Below the pieces are notes generated by a model that saw nothing but the letters and a program-made list of their open reading frames with translations, was not told the origin of the DNA and made no database searches. 64,000 bases of DNA from Alcanivorax sp. (GTDB lineage: Bacteria; Pseudomonadota; Gammaproteobacteria; Pseudomonadales; Alcanivoracaceae). The stretch is from contig NZ_CP051240.1 in the NCBI RefSeq assembly GCF_017794965.1, positions 620,001 through 684,000 of the forward strand. The letters are read 5' to 3'. The first letter of the stretch is position 1. Every line of letters begins with the position of its first letter. Below are positions 25,595-33,688 of the stretch, piece after piece. Made by a program: the position numbers and the translations under genes.

Positions 25595-26425
25595 TTATTT
25601 GAATTTCTTACGAAGGCGGCCACTGAGACTGTCCACGACGGTGACCATCAACAAGATGACAATGAGAATGGCGCTGACTTCCTGATACTGCATGATTCTC
25701 AGCGAGCCCATCAATTCGAAGCCAATACCACCGGCACCCACCATGCCCATTACGGTCGAGGCACGGAAATTGTATTCCCAGCGATAAATGGACACGTCCG
25801 CGAACTGAGGAAGTACTTGTGGCAGCACGGCGTGATAGAGCACCTGCAAGCGAGTAGCGCCGGCAGCATCGGCCGCTTCCACTGGCGCCTCATCTACATG
25901 CTCAATCGCTTCGGCAAAAAACTTTCCAACCATGCCAATGGAGTGAAGACCGAGCGCCAGTACGCCAGGCAACGCCCCAAAACCAACAGCAGCCACGAAG
26001 ATGATGCCCATGATTAGTTCCGGGACTGAACGCAAACCGTTTAAAAGGGTTCGAGTTACTTGGAGCACCACCGGATGTGGAGAGGTGTTGCGCGCAGCCA
26101 GGAATGCCAGTGGCACAGACAAGGTTACTGCAATGGCAGTACCGGCAATACTCATCGCAAGCGTGTCGATTAACGGCGACACCCAGCTGGCCACATTGGT
26201 GAAGTCAGGTGGAAGAGATTCGCCAATGAGTGTGCCTATGGCTGGCACGCCATTGGCAAGTGTATTGAAATTGAGCAGCCCTACGTACCAACTTGCGACA
26301 AAAATGATGAGCAGCACTAACAGCGACTGTCCGAGTTTTTTCCGCCAGCCTTTCGCGTGCTCATCCAGCACGGAGGCCGACGGGGCCGGCGACAGAGTCG
26401 CCGGTTCCGTCGTTGTATAGCTCAT
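25595..26425 (-). CDS. ptxC: Phosphite ABC transporter permease
   Basis: 276 aa from ATG 26,425, which has GAGGAG close upstream; the frame continues to 26,488 inside ptxB and is less likely. About six membrane segments. The cytoplasmic EAA loop (EAADAAGATRLQVLYHAVLPQVLP, described in two parts: EAADAAGAT and the following helix) docks the ATPase PtxA. PhnE/PtxC family. It lies ten bases after the ptxB stop. Confidence 0.92.
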   Translation of the reverse strand: MSYTTTEPATLSPAPSASVLDEHAKGWRKKLGQSLLVLLIIFVASWYVGLLNFNTLANGVPAIGTLIGESLPPDFTNVASWVSPLIDTLAMSIAGTAIAVTLSVPLAFLAARNTSPHPVVLQVTRTLLNGLRSVPELIMGIIFVAAVGFGALPGVLALGLHSIGMVGKFFAEAIEHVDEAPVEAADAAGATRLQVLYHAVLPQVLPQFADVSIYRWEYNFRASTVMGMVGAGGIGFELMGSLRIMQYQEVSAILIVILLMVTVVDSLSGRLRKKFK

Positions 26426-26435
26426 GGGGCACTCC

Positions 26436-27299
26436 TCACATTTTTGCGAAATCAAGATTGAGCAGGCCACCCATAGCGCGGATGACATCGTAATCTTCGT
26501 CGGTAATTGCCGCGAATCCCTCAGCCTTCAGGTTGTCGAGAATCTCCGGGTCATCGATCTGCAGAAAGGCTTTCTGAATGTTGCTCTTCAGCTCAGGGGC
26601 CAGGTTCGAACGCAGGGCCCAGGGGTATTGAGGAAAGTCACCGCTGTAGCCCAGCACCTTGACCTTGCTCCGATCAATCAAGCCGCGGTCCATCACATGC
26701 TCGAAGATAACTTCGGACAACCCTCCGGCGTCGGCATTGCCATTGGCGACGTTAACCGCAACAGCGTCATGGCTACCGACGAAATGAGCCTCATAGTCCT
26801 TTCCGGCTTCGAGCTCTGCCTTCTCAAGGAGTACGGTCTTGGGGATCAGGTGGCTGGAAGTGGATGCGCGGTCACCGTAGGCCATTTTCTTGCCTTTGAT
26901 ATCCGCGAAGGAGCCAACGCCAGAGTCCGCATTGGCAATAATGATGGAGCGATAAGTCGGCTTCCCGTCTACCACCATGGCGGCAAAGGGTTCAATGTCA
27001 CTCTTACTCTTGGCCATCACATAGGACAACGGACCAAAGTAAGCCAGGTCAATTCGGCCAAAACGCATGGCTTCGATCATGGAGGAGTAATCGGTGGTAA
27101 CAATCAGTTCTACTTCCTTACCAAGAGTGGTTTCCAGGTAATCCTTCAAAGGTTGGTTTCGCTTGATCAGTTCTGACGCGTTCTCATCCGGCAGCAAGGC
27201 AACTTTCAAAAGATCAGGGTCTGTATCTGCGGCATGGGCTGGCCAATGGATGCCGAGCATCATTATCAGAGCCAGCAAAGAGTGAATCATTGTCTTCAT
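26436..27299 (-). CDS. ptxB: Phosphite ABC transporter substrate-binding protein
   Basis: 287 aa, PhnD/PtxB family. A clear signal peptide (residues about 1-23, ending WPAHA) sends it to the periplasm. The binding pocket region shows DYSSMIEAMRFGRIDLAYFGPLS and YGDRASTSSHLIP, the Ser/Thr-rich loops that hold phosphonate or phosphite in relatives. The start overlaps the ptxA stop by four bases, so the genes are coupled. Confidence 0.93.
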   Translation of the reverse strand: MKTMIHSLLALIMMLGIHWPAHAADTDPDLLKVALLPDENASELIKRNQPLKDYLETTLGKEVELIVTTDYSSMIEAMRFGRIDLAYFGPLSYVMAKSKSDIEPFAAMVVDGKPTYRSIIIANADSGVGSFADIKGKKMAYGDRASTSSHLIPKTVLLEKAELEAGKDYEAHFVGSHDAVAVNVANGNADAGGLSEVIFEHVMDRGLIDRSKVKVLGYSGDFPQYPWALRSNLAPELKSNIQKAFLQIDDPEILDNLKAEGFAAITDEDYDVIRAMGGLLNLDFAKM

Positions 27300-28141
27300 T
27301 GTGCTATCTCCAGTACGTCTGTCGTTATCGGGGTGGTCTTAGGTTTATGGATGGCTGGTTTGCCTTCCGCAGCTACCACGCTGGGTGAACGGTGGTAAAT
27401 CTCGTCCAGGTGTTTCGATTTCAGGTTTTCAGGAGCATCGTCAAAAACGATATGAGCGTTCGAAAGGCCGATGATCCGGTCTGCAAAACGCTGGGCGTAT
27501 TCCAATTGGTGCAAGGAAATAACCGCGGTGATTCCATCTTCCTGACAAATATCGCGCAGTAGGCCGAGTACCTTTTCAGAAGTGGCCGGATCCAGGCTGG
27601 CAACGGGCTCATCGGCAAGAATCATGGATGGTTGCTGCACCAATGCTCTGGCGATTCCAACCCGCTGCTGCTGGCCGCCGGACAACTGATCTACTCGGGA
27701 AAGCGCTTTGTCAGCCAGACCTACGCGGTCGAGGCATTGCAGAGCCAACTCCAGGTCCTGCCGGGGCAGGGGAAGCAGGCTTCGCCAAGTACCGTGATAC
27801 GCAAGTCTGCCTGTCAGCACATTCTGTAACGCGGTGTATCGTTCGATCAGCTGGTGATGCTGGAACACCATGGCGGTGCGGCTGCGGTGCTGTCGCAGGA
27901 TTCTACGGTTGGTCAGTTCACCAAACTCGCCAGACACAACCTTCCCGGTTGTGGGCTTAACCAGGTGATTCAGTGAACGAAGCAGAGTGGATTTACCCGC
28001 GCCTGAAAGTCCCAGTAGCACGGTGAATTCGCCCTTGTGAAAGTGAACGTTGGTGGGTTTGAGCGCGAGGACGTTTCCCGGGTAGGTTACGCCCATACTC
28101 TCGACTCGAAGCATCACATTGGTTGATTGAGTTGGGGCCAC
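27296..28141 (-). CDS. ptxA: Phosphite ABC transporter ATP-binding protein
   Basis: 281 aa, starting at GTG 28,141 with AAAGGTGA five bases upstream. Walker A GLSGAGKST (about 44-52), signature LSGGQQQR, Walker B MILADEP and the H-loop Leu-His are all present. It energises uptake of phosphite through PtxC. First gene of the operon. A possible promoter on the minus strand (TTGTAA, 17 bp, TTATTT) lies just upstream. Confidence 0.93.
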   Translation of the reverse strand: MAPTQSTNVMLRVESMGVTYPGNVLALKPTNVHFHKGEFTVLLGLSGAGKSTLLRSLNHLVKPTTGKVVSGEFGELTNRRILRQHRSRTAMVFQHHQLIERYTALQNVLTGRLAYHGTWRSLLPLPRQDLELALQCLDRVGLADKALSRVDQLSGGQQQRVGIARALVQQPSMILADEPVASLDPATSEKVLGLLRDICQEDGITAVISLHQLEYAQRFADRIIGLSNAHIVFDDAPENLKSKHLDEIYHRSPSVVAAEGKPAIHKPKTTPITTDVLEIAQ

Positions 28142-28220
28142 AGGATCACCTTTTGCAATAAATAAGCTCGCCGTATTGCGAGTTACAATTGAACGGTAAA
28201 GCTGAGGGATGACACCGTCG

Positions 28221-28236
28221 TGTCACTGACGTGACA
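28221..28236. promoter_or_regulatory. Dyad upstream of ptxA
   Basis: TGTCAC-TGAC-GTGACA, a perfect six-base inverted repeat with a four-base spacer, 80 bp upstream of the ptxA start. A nearby half site GACAC (28,211) also occurs. It could bind PtxE or another regulator. I do not see a convincing pair of Pho boxes. Confidence 0.45.
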
Positions 28237-28383
28237 GGTTGATGAAGTGCTTTTGGTTCGCAAGGATTTTCCGAAGGGCTCTGTGAAATACATGGAGCTC
28301 AGCCAAAGTGGAACGTGAAGTGGACCCCATCCGTTGGACCACCTGACAGACGATTTAAGCTCTGACCGGACCATCATCAGGCG

Positions 28384-29238
28384 TCAGGCCGCCTGGGTCA
28401 GTGGTTGAGCGAAGTACACCTCATCGGGTGTCGCATCGTCCAGCCCTTGATGGGGCCGCTGACGGTTGTACCAAGTGAAGTACTTCCTCAGCTCCCGGCG
28501 TAGGTGGGCACCATCTTCGAAGGCCTTCAGATAGACGCACTCGTACTTCACGCTACGCCAGAGCCGTTCGACGAAGATGTTGTCCCGGTAGCAGCCTTTT
28601 CCATCCATGCTGATCCGGACGCCATGGGCCTTCAGTACCTCGGTGAACGCCTGGCTGGTGAATTGGCAGCCCTGATCGCTATTGAAGATGCTCGGCGGCC
28701 CATAGCGCTCCAGGGCCTCCTCCAGTGCGTCAATGCAGAAGTCCGTATCCAGGGTGTTCGATACCCGCCAGGCCAGCACACGGCGACTGTGCCAGTCCAT
28801 GATGGCCACCAGGTACATGAACCCTCGCGCCATTGGGATATACGTCACATCAGTGGCCCAGACTTGGTTGGGACGATCGATGACGCGATCCCTGAGCAGG
28901 TAAGGATAGACCCGATGCCCCACGCCAGACTGGCTGGTGCGCGGCTTCGGGTACACCGCGTGCAGCCCCATCTGCCGCATCAGGCGACGGATCCGCTTGC
29001 GGTTCACCGTGTGCCCCAAGCGGTTGAGATGGGTCGTCATCCGCCGGGAGCCGTAGACCGGCGTCCGCAGATGCTCCTCGTCGATCAGCCTCATTAGCAT
29101 CAGGTCCTCGGCGAGTAACTCACGGCGCTGGTAGTATAGCGATGAGCGACTGATACCGAGCAATTGGCACTGCCGGCGCAGGCTGGGATTGTCGGAGGAT
29201 GGCGGCTCGATCAAGGCCAAGCGCTGAGCCCGGCTCAA
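28384..29238 (-). CDS. IS3-family transposase OrfB (DDE integrase domain)
   Basis: 284 aa. The rve integrase core carries WATDVTYIP (first Asp), FNSDQGCQF (second Asp) and a Glu in DNIFVERLWRSVKYE. The HTH_21 segment YGSRRMTTHLNRLG precedes it. It begins with TTG overlapping the orfA stop (TTGA). Normally made as an OrfAB fusion by ribosomal frameshift; a run of six T followed by G lies near the end of orfA. Confidence 0.93.
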   Translation of the reverse strand: MSRAQRLALIEPPSSDNPSLRRQCQLLGISRSSLYYQRRELLAEDLMLMRLIDEEHLRTPVYGSRRMTTHLNRLGHTVNRKRIRRLMRQMGLHAVYPKPRTSQSGVGHRVYPYLLRDRVIDRPNQVWATDVTYIPMARGFMYLVAIMDWHSRRVLAWRVSNTLDTDFCIDALEEALERYGPPSIFNSDQGCQFTSQAFTEVLKAHGVRISMDGKGCYRDNIFVERLWRSVKYECVYLKAFEDGAHLRRELRKYFTWYNRQRPHQGLDDATPDEVYFAQPLTQAA

Positions 29239-29519
29239 CGATCGAGCCTGCGCGACAAAAAATCGCGTTCCACCGTCAGCTTGCCGATCTCGCGGTAAAG
29301 CGTGTCGATCTCCTCCTGGCTCTTCTGGGCGGCTTTACCATCCTTGCCTTCGAAGACGCCCGTGGCGTTGTCCAGGAGTTCACGCTTCCACTGGCTGACC
29401 ATGGTGGGGTGGATCTCGAAGCGGGCGGCGATCTCCGACGTTGTCTGATCGCCCTTGAGGGCTGCGAGAGCCACCTTGGCCTTGAAGTCACTGCTGTACT
29501 GCTTGCGTTTCCTGCTCAT
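29235..29519 (-). CDS. IS3-family transposase OrfA
   Basis: 94 aa from ATG 29,519 (MSRKRKQYSSDFK...), with GGAG nine bases upstream. A helix-turn-helix (TSEIAARFEIHPTMVSQWKR) recognises the IS ends, and a leucine-zipper-like C-terminal helix follows. Works with OrfB. Confidence 0.92.
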   Translation of the reverse strand: MSRKRKQYSSDFKAKVALAALKGDQTTSEIAARFEIHPTMVSQWKRELLDNATGVFEGKDGKAAQKSQEEIDTLYREIGKLTVERDFLSRRLDR

Positions 29520-29584
29520 GATTATCGTCTCCAATCGTCATGATCAGAGCTTAACGCCTGGTCCTGATTTCGGGGACCACCTCA

Positions 29585-29947
29585 CTCCTGGTCGCACTAT
29601 GTCTCGCTTCAGTGGCGTTGTGGCTGCTATCCGCATTGGCAGGCGGGCTCGGGCTGCTGGGCACGACGCTATTGCTGATCCTTTGGGGTGGTGCAATTGC
29701 CGCTGTTCTGGTGGGATTCCAAACTTGGATTCTCAAGGAAGCGGGCGCTGACGCGCTGCCGGCCTCTGCAATCTATGTGGCAATCTTCAATGGCGCGATT
29801 GGTCTTGGCGCAGTGCTTGGGAGCTATGTTCTCACGCTGGCCGGTCTCTCACAGATCTTTTTGATCGCGGCCATGGCAACAGCAATGGGGACGCTAGCCA
29901 TTTTGTTGTTAACTTATCCGGCTACAGTTCTTAGCTCTGTAGAATAG
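29585..29947 (+). pseudogene. MFS transporter, C-terminal fragment
   Basis: Frame is open from the first base outside the IS3 end and stops at TAG 29,945-29,947, about 120 residues. Three to four membrane segments and the pattern FNGAIGLGAVLGSYVLTLAGL match the last helices of DHA1-type drug or sugar efflux proteins. The first two thirds were removed by the IS. Not functional. Confidence 0.85.
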
Positions 29948-29998
29948 GCAGGCACGCTCTCTGACACTTCGAAAATCTGGACAAAGTAAGGAGGCTAT

Positions 29999-30181
29999 GT
30001 GGCCTGCGAGCCCGCGAATATTCTCCATCTTCCGAAATACCAAATTCAGGGGACCAAGGTAGAAGAGCACGATCTCCATTTCCATTTAGAAGCTCCTCAC
30101 CCTATAGCTTGTGAGGAGTGCGATGTAGAGGGAGAGCTTGCCAGATTCGGAAAGCGCGACGTCGCGTACCGTGATCTCTGA
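29999..30181 (+). pseudogene. ISL3-family transposase, N-terminal fragment
   Basis: Starts at GTG 29,999 after AAGGAGG. The 60 residues resemble the N-terminus of the 22,035 transposase (NILHLPKYQ, HPIACEEC, RFGKRDVAYRDL). The stop TGA is the first three bases of the next IS3 inverted repeat (30,179), so that insertion truncated it. Confidence 0.88.
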
Positions 30182-30241
30182 ATCGCCACCAGTTTGCTAG
30201 ACACCTTTCAGCCATCCAAAATGGCAACCAGAGAGGTATCT

Positions 30242-30520
30242 ATGAGCAGCAAGCGCTATCCCGAAGAATTCAAGATTGAGGCGGTTCGTCAGGTGACGGA
30301 TCGTGGTCACAGTGTGGCCCAGGTGGCTGATCGACTTGGCGTCACCACCCACAGTCTGTACGCCTGGATCAGGAAGTTTGGCCCGGATTCCGAGCAGCAT
30401 CAGGCCAATGCAGATGACCAATCCGAGATCCGCCGACTCCAGAAAGAGCTCAAGCGCGTTACCGAAGAGCGAGACATCCTAAAAAAAGCCGCGGCGTACT
30501 TCGCAAGTCAGTCCGATTGA
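30242..30520 (+). CDS. IS3-family transposase OrfA
   Basis: 92 aa from ATG 30,242 (MSSKRYPEEFK...), preceded by GAGAGG. The HTH is HSVAQVADRLGVTTHSLYAW, followed by a coiled coil (residues about 60-85). An A7-G run at 30,481-30,488 is a classical -1 slippery site that would fuse OrfA to OrfB. Confidence 0.93.
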   Translation: MSSKRYPEEFKIEAVRQVTDRGHSVAQVADRLGVTTHSLYAWIRKFGPDSEQHQANADDQSEIRRLQKELKRVTEERDILKKAAAYFASQSD

Positions 30521-31389
30521 GGTACGCCTTCATTCAGGATCACAGCGAGCGGTGGCCAATCCGCTCACTGTGTTCCCTGTTGGACGTTCACCCCAGTGGC
30601 TTTTATGCCTGGCAGAAACAGCCTCGTTCAGCTCGTGCAATTGAGGACGAGCGCCTGTCCGGGCTGATCAAGCAGTTCTGGCTGGAATCCGGAGCGGTGT
30701 ATGGCTACCGGAAGATCCATACTGATCTACGCGAGTATGGCGAGCGATGCGGGCCCAATCGAGTCCACCGCCTGATGCGCCACGCGGGAATACGAGCGCA
30801 GGTTGGTTATCGTAAGCCACGCCATAGGGCTGGGGAGCTACACAAGGTGACACCGAATGTCCTGCAGCGGCAGTTCAATCCGCAAGCACCAAACGAGAGC
30901 TGGGTAACGGATATTACCTATATCCGCACACATGAAGGCTGGTTGTATCTGGCGGTTGTTCTGGATCTGTTCTCAAGACGGGTGATCGGTTGGTCAATGC
31001 AATCCAGGATAACCAAGGAGCTGGCGCTGGATGCGCTTTTGATGGCTGTCTGGCGTCGCAAGCCTGAGGGCAAGGTGATTGTGCACTCCGACCAAGGCAG
31101 CCAATACACCAGCCACGACTGGGAGTCGTTTCTGAAGGCGCATGACCTGGAGGGGAGCATGAGTCGGCGCGGTAACTGCCACGACAATGCTGTTGCTGAG
31201 AGCTTCTTCCAGCTGTTGAAGCGAGAGAGGATAAAGCGAAAAATTTACAGAAGCCGGGACGCCGCCCGAGCAGATATTTTTGATTATATCGAGATGTTCT
31301 ATAACAACCGGAGACGCCATAGTTCTAATGAGCAGTTATCACCAGTAGAGTATGAAAAGCGTCACCAAGAACGGCTGAGGCGTGTCTAG
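30517..31389 (+). CDS. IS3-family transposase OrfB
   Basis: 290 aa, overlapping orfA by four bases. HTH_21 YGYRKIHTDLREYG, then the DDE core: WVTDITYIRT, VHSDQGSQYTS and AVAESFFQLLKRE. Appears intact. Together with the slippery A7-G in orfA it should give the active OrfAB transposase. Confidence 0.95.
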   Translation: MRYAFIQDHSERWPIRSLCSLLDVHPSGFYAWQKQPRSARAIEDERLSGLIKQFWLESGAVYGYRKIHTDLREYGERCGPNRVHRLMRHAGIRAQVGYRKPRHRAGELHKVTPNVLQRQFNPQAPNESWVTDITYIRTHEGWLYLAVVLDLFSRRVIGWSMQSRITKELALDALLMAVWRRKPEGKVIVHSDQGSQYTSHDWESFLKAHDLEGSMSRRGNCHDNAVAESFFQLLKRERIKRKIYRSRDAARADIFDYIEMFYNNRRRHSSNEQLSPVEYEKRHQERLRRV

Positions 31390-31407
31390 AGAACTGGTGG
31401 CGATTCA

Positions 31408-32340
31408 ACTGGGCCTTCCAGAGCAGGGAAAACGAAGCTGATTACTGAACTGGTTGGTTTGTTGTGCGGCGAGATCGACTTTGAGCGGGACGGGATTCTT
31501 CCCGCTGTTATCGTCGATGCGGAAAACACCGGTCCTCATGGACGGTTTTCTACCAAAGCATTCACACTAAAGTTGCATCAGGCAGTCAGGCACCCCATTT
31601 ATGGCAGCATAGGGGAGGAATTCAATGATGGGCCCGCGAATACCAAGGCTGAAAGGACCAATGAGCCCACGCTCCGTTTTGCACTGGAGAATGCCTTTCG
31701 CCTGAGAAAGACCCGATTCTTGTTTGTGGATGAGGCCCAACACGTCCGTTATGTAAGCAAGGATTCTCAGGGCGGCTACGCGGTAATGGACTCATGGAAA
31801 TGCATGGCGAAAACCTGCGGGCTTGTGCTGGTTGTGGTGGGAGCCTATCCCATCCTCCAGGTAATAGGTCATTCACCGCATATGATCGGCAGGAAATCCC
31901 AGGTCCACCTCCCTCGATACTATGCAACGGATCATGATCTGGCGGAGTTTGGAAAAATCCTGGCCACCTACGACCAGATCATTGCGGACATTTCCTCAGA
32001 GCAGGTGCTGACTCATTCCGCTGAGATGCTATATCACGGTTCCCTTGGTTGTATCGGCCTCCTCCGCAATTGGCTTGGCCGTGCTGTTGCGCGTTCTCAT
32101 GCAACGGGGAAGCAATTGTCACCTGCCTTGCTTAAGGAGGTCATGTTCTCCAAAGCTGATTTAGCTGCTATCTCCGAGGAGATCTACCAGGGTGAAAAGT
32201 TGTTCGAGCCAGCAGATGCACACTCGCAGTCATCCCGTGACCGAGCAATGAAGGTGATGCCACCAAAGAAAACGGGAAAACCATTTCAACGTAAGCCCAA
32301 GCGTTACGCACCGGGCAATCGGACAGGGGGAGATGGCTGA
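31408..32340 (+). pseudogene. tniB: tniB/tnsC ATPase, 5'-truncated
   Basis: The frame is open from the IS3 edge and begins inside the P-loop region: TGPSRAGKTKL at the first residues is a Walker A motif, and RFLFVDEAQHV is Walker B. About 310 residues remain to TGA 32,338. This is the AAA+ regulator that links the target selector TniQ/TnsD with the transposase in Tn7-like and Tn5053-like elements. The N-terminal part and the start are lost to IS3 element 2, and no tniA/tnsB is present upstream. It ends overlapping the tniQ start by eight bases. Confidence 0.85.
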
Positions 32341-33634
32341 TATGTTATTTCCAATCGAGCTAGAGGGTGCTGGAACCTGTGATGTTGAATCTCTGGCTTC
32401 CTATGTGTACCGGGTGGCGTATGAGCATGGAATATTCGTTGGCGAACTGCTGCGGCACATCAACAAACAAACGTCAGCGCTTACGCATCCTGATACTGAA
32501 ACACAGCCTGTTCCCGCTTTTCTAAAAACCGCTGAGATGGTGAGAAATAATCGCTCCAGCGCAGCAATTCAGGGCGCTCTGGAGAAGCTGACTGGGCTGG
32601 AATTATCCCAGTCTCGACTCCTATTCATGACCAGCGATATTGGTAGGTCCCCCAATGAGGTTGCTCCAGGCTTCCGGTGGTGCCCTGAGTGCATGAGTGA
32701 GTGGCAGGCCCTGGGGCAGCAGCCCTTCTTCAAGCTGATCTGGCATCTGTCAGCTATTACTCACTGCCCGAGTCATCGCACCGAGCTGATATCCCAATGC
32801 GCATTCTGCAGTTGTAAGCAGACTGGCTACATAAGGAAAAGGGGGATTGGATTCTGTCAGCAATGCGGCAGCCACCTCGGCACCCGAAACCCGGACAAAC
32901 CCGCGCCTGAAATTGCTCGTAGCTGGGAAATGAAAGGTGCAGATGTTCATCAGTTGTTCGTAGATATGGCGCAGTACCCTGTTTCAGATGATTTGATAGG
33001 CGGGATTTGGCGTTCTCTACGGGACTTGTTTGACCACTATTGGGGGAACGGTAAGGAGCTGGAGCTATATCAGGCATTCCCAAGAGATGAATGGATCAGC
33101 CTGTACCATAAACAGAAGCCCGTCAGCTTCAGTACGGCAAGGCGGCTTTGCTATGGGCTGGGGATTGATCTCTATACCCTGATATCAGGCAATGCGATCA
33201 ATTCAACCCAGGTGCTGAGCCAGAAATGGCTGTGTGAGTTACCGGCGGGATTCTGCGAACGAAAGTCCAGGCAGAAGCGAAACCACGATGCGATTCAGTC
33301 CAAAATCCGTGGATACCTGGATCCCAGTGTCAGGCCGAAGCCGATGAAGGAAGTGGCGGCTGAGCTTAACGTCTCGGTTGGGTACCTTGAGTACCGCTAC
33401 CCCACTGCAGTCAGTGCATTGGTCAAACGCCACCAATCGATGATTGCGGCCCAGCGACAAAGGACTCGAGAAAAGGCGCTGAATTCCGCCTTGCAGTATT
33501 TCACGGATTCATCCTACTCGGGGTATCCAAAATCCAGGAAGCAGGCCTACCTATACCTCAGGGAGGAAACGGGGCTGCCGAAGTTCCTGCTCAAGGGCGC
33601 GATTGGGGAGGTCTATTCGGTTCTCTATACATAG
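32333..33634 (+). CDS. tniQ: TniQ/TnsD-family target selector
   Basis: 433 aa. The N-terminal TniQ domain (PIELEGAGTCDVESLASYVYR) is followed by zinc-finger pairs: CPEC near 120, H/C in ITHCPSH, CAFC, and CQQCG. In Tn7-like elements this protein recognises the attachment site, here probably the nearby tRNA gene, and recruits the TniB ATPase. ATG 32,333 overlaps the tniB stop; ATG 32,342 is an alternative with better spacing to GGGGGAG. It appears complete. Its last 79 bases recur as a remnant at 7315. The restriction operon converges on it from the right. Confidence 0.85.
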   Translation: MADMLFPIELEGAGTCDVESLASYVYRVAYEHGIFVGELLRHINKQTSALTHPDTETQPVPAFLKTAEMVRNNRSSAAIQGALEKLTGLELSQSRLLFMTSDIGRSPNEVAPGFRWCPECMSEWQALGQQPFFKLIWHLSAITHCPSHRTELISQCAFCSCKQTGYIRKRGIGFCQQCGSHLGTRNPDKPAPEIARSWEMKGADVHQLFVDMAQYPVSDDLIGGIWRSLRDLFDHYWGNGKELELYQAFPRDEWISLYHKQKPVSFSTARRLCYGLGIDLYTLISGNAINSTQVLSQKWLCELPAGFCERKSRQKRNHDAIQSKIRGYLDPSVRPKPMKEVAAELNVSVGYLEYRYPTAVSALVKRHQSMIAAQRQRTREKALNSALQYFTDSSYSGYPKSRKQAYLYLREETGLPKFLLKGAIGEVYSVLYT

Positions 33635-33688
33635 CTGTAGATATTGAGGAGCGGAATGCCCCTCAAAATACACGGATTAGCCCAGAGT

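Larger units (their letters stand above)
28316..29584 (-). mobile_element. IS3-family element 1
   Basis: Length 1269 bp. Ends are TGAAGTGGACCCC (28,316-28,328) and, read inward from 29,584, TGAGGTGGTCCCC. It carries orfA and orfB on the minus strand. Bases next to the two ends do not form a 3-5 bp duplication, so it has taken part in a deletion. The right side cuts an MFS gene; the left side faces the ptxA upstream region. Confidence 0.85.
30179..31407 (+). mobile_element. IS3-family element 2
   Basis: Length 1229 bp. Ends TGAATCGCCACCAGTT (30,179-30,194) and its inverse at 31,407; about 24 of 26 bases match. Flanking triplets differ (CTC and ACT). It truncates an ISL3 transposase on the left and tniB on the right. 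Confidence 0.9.
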
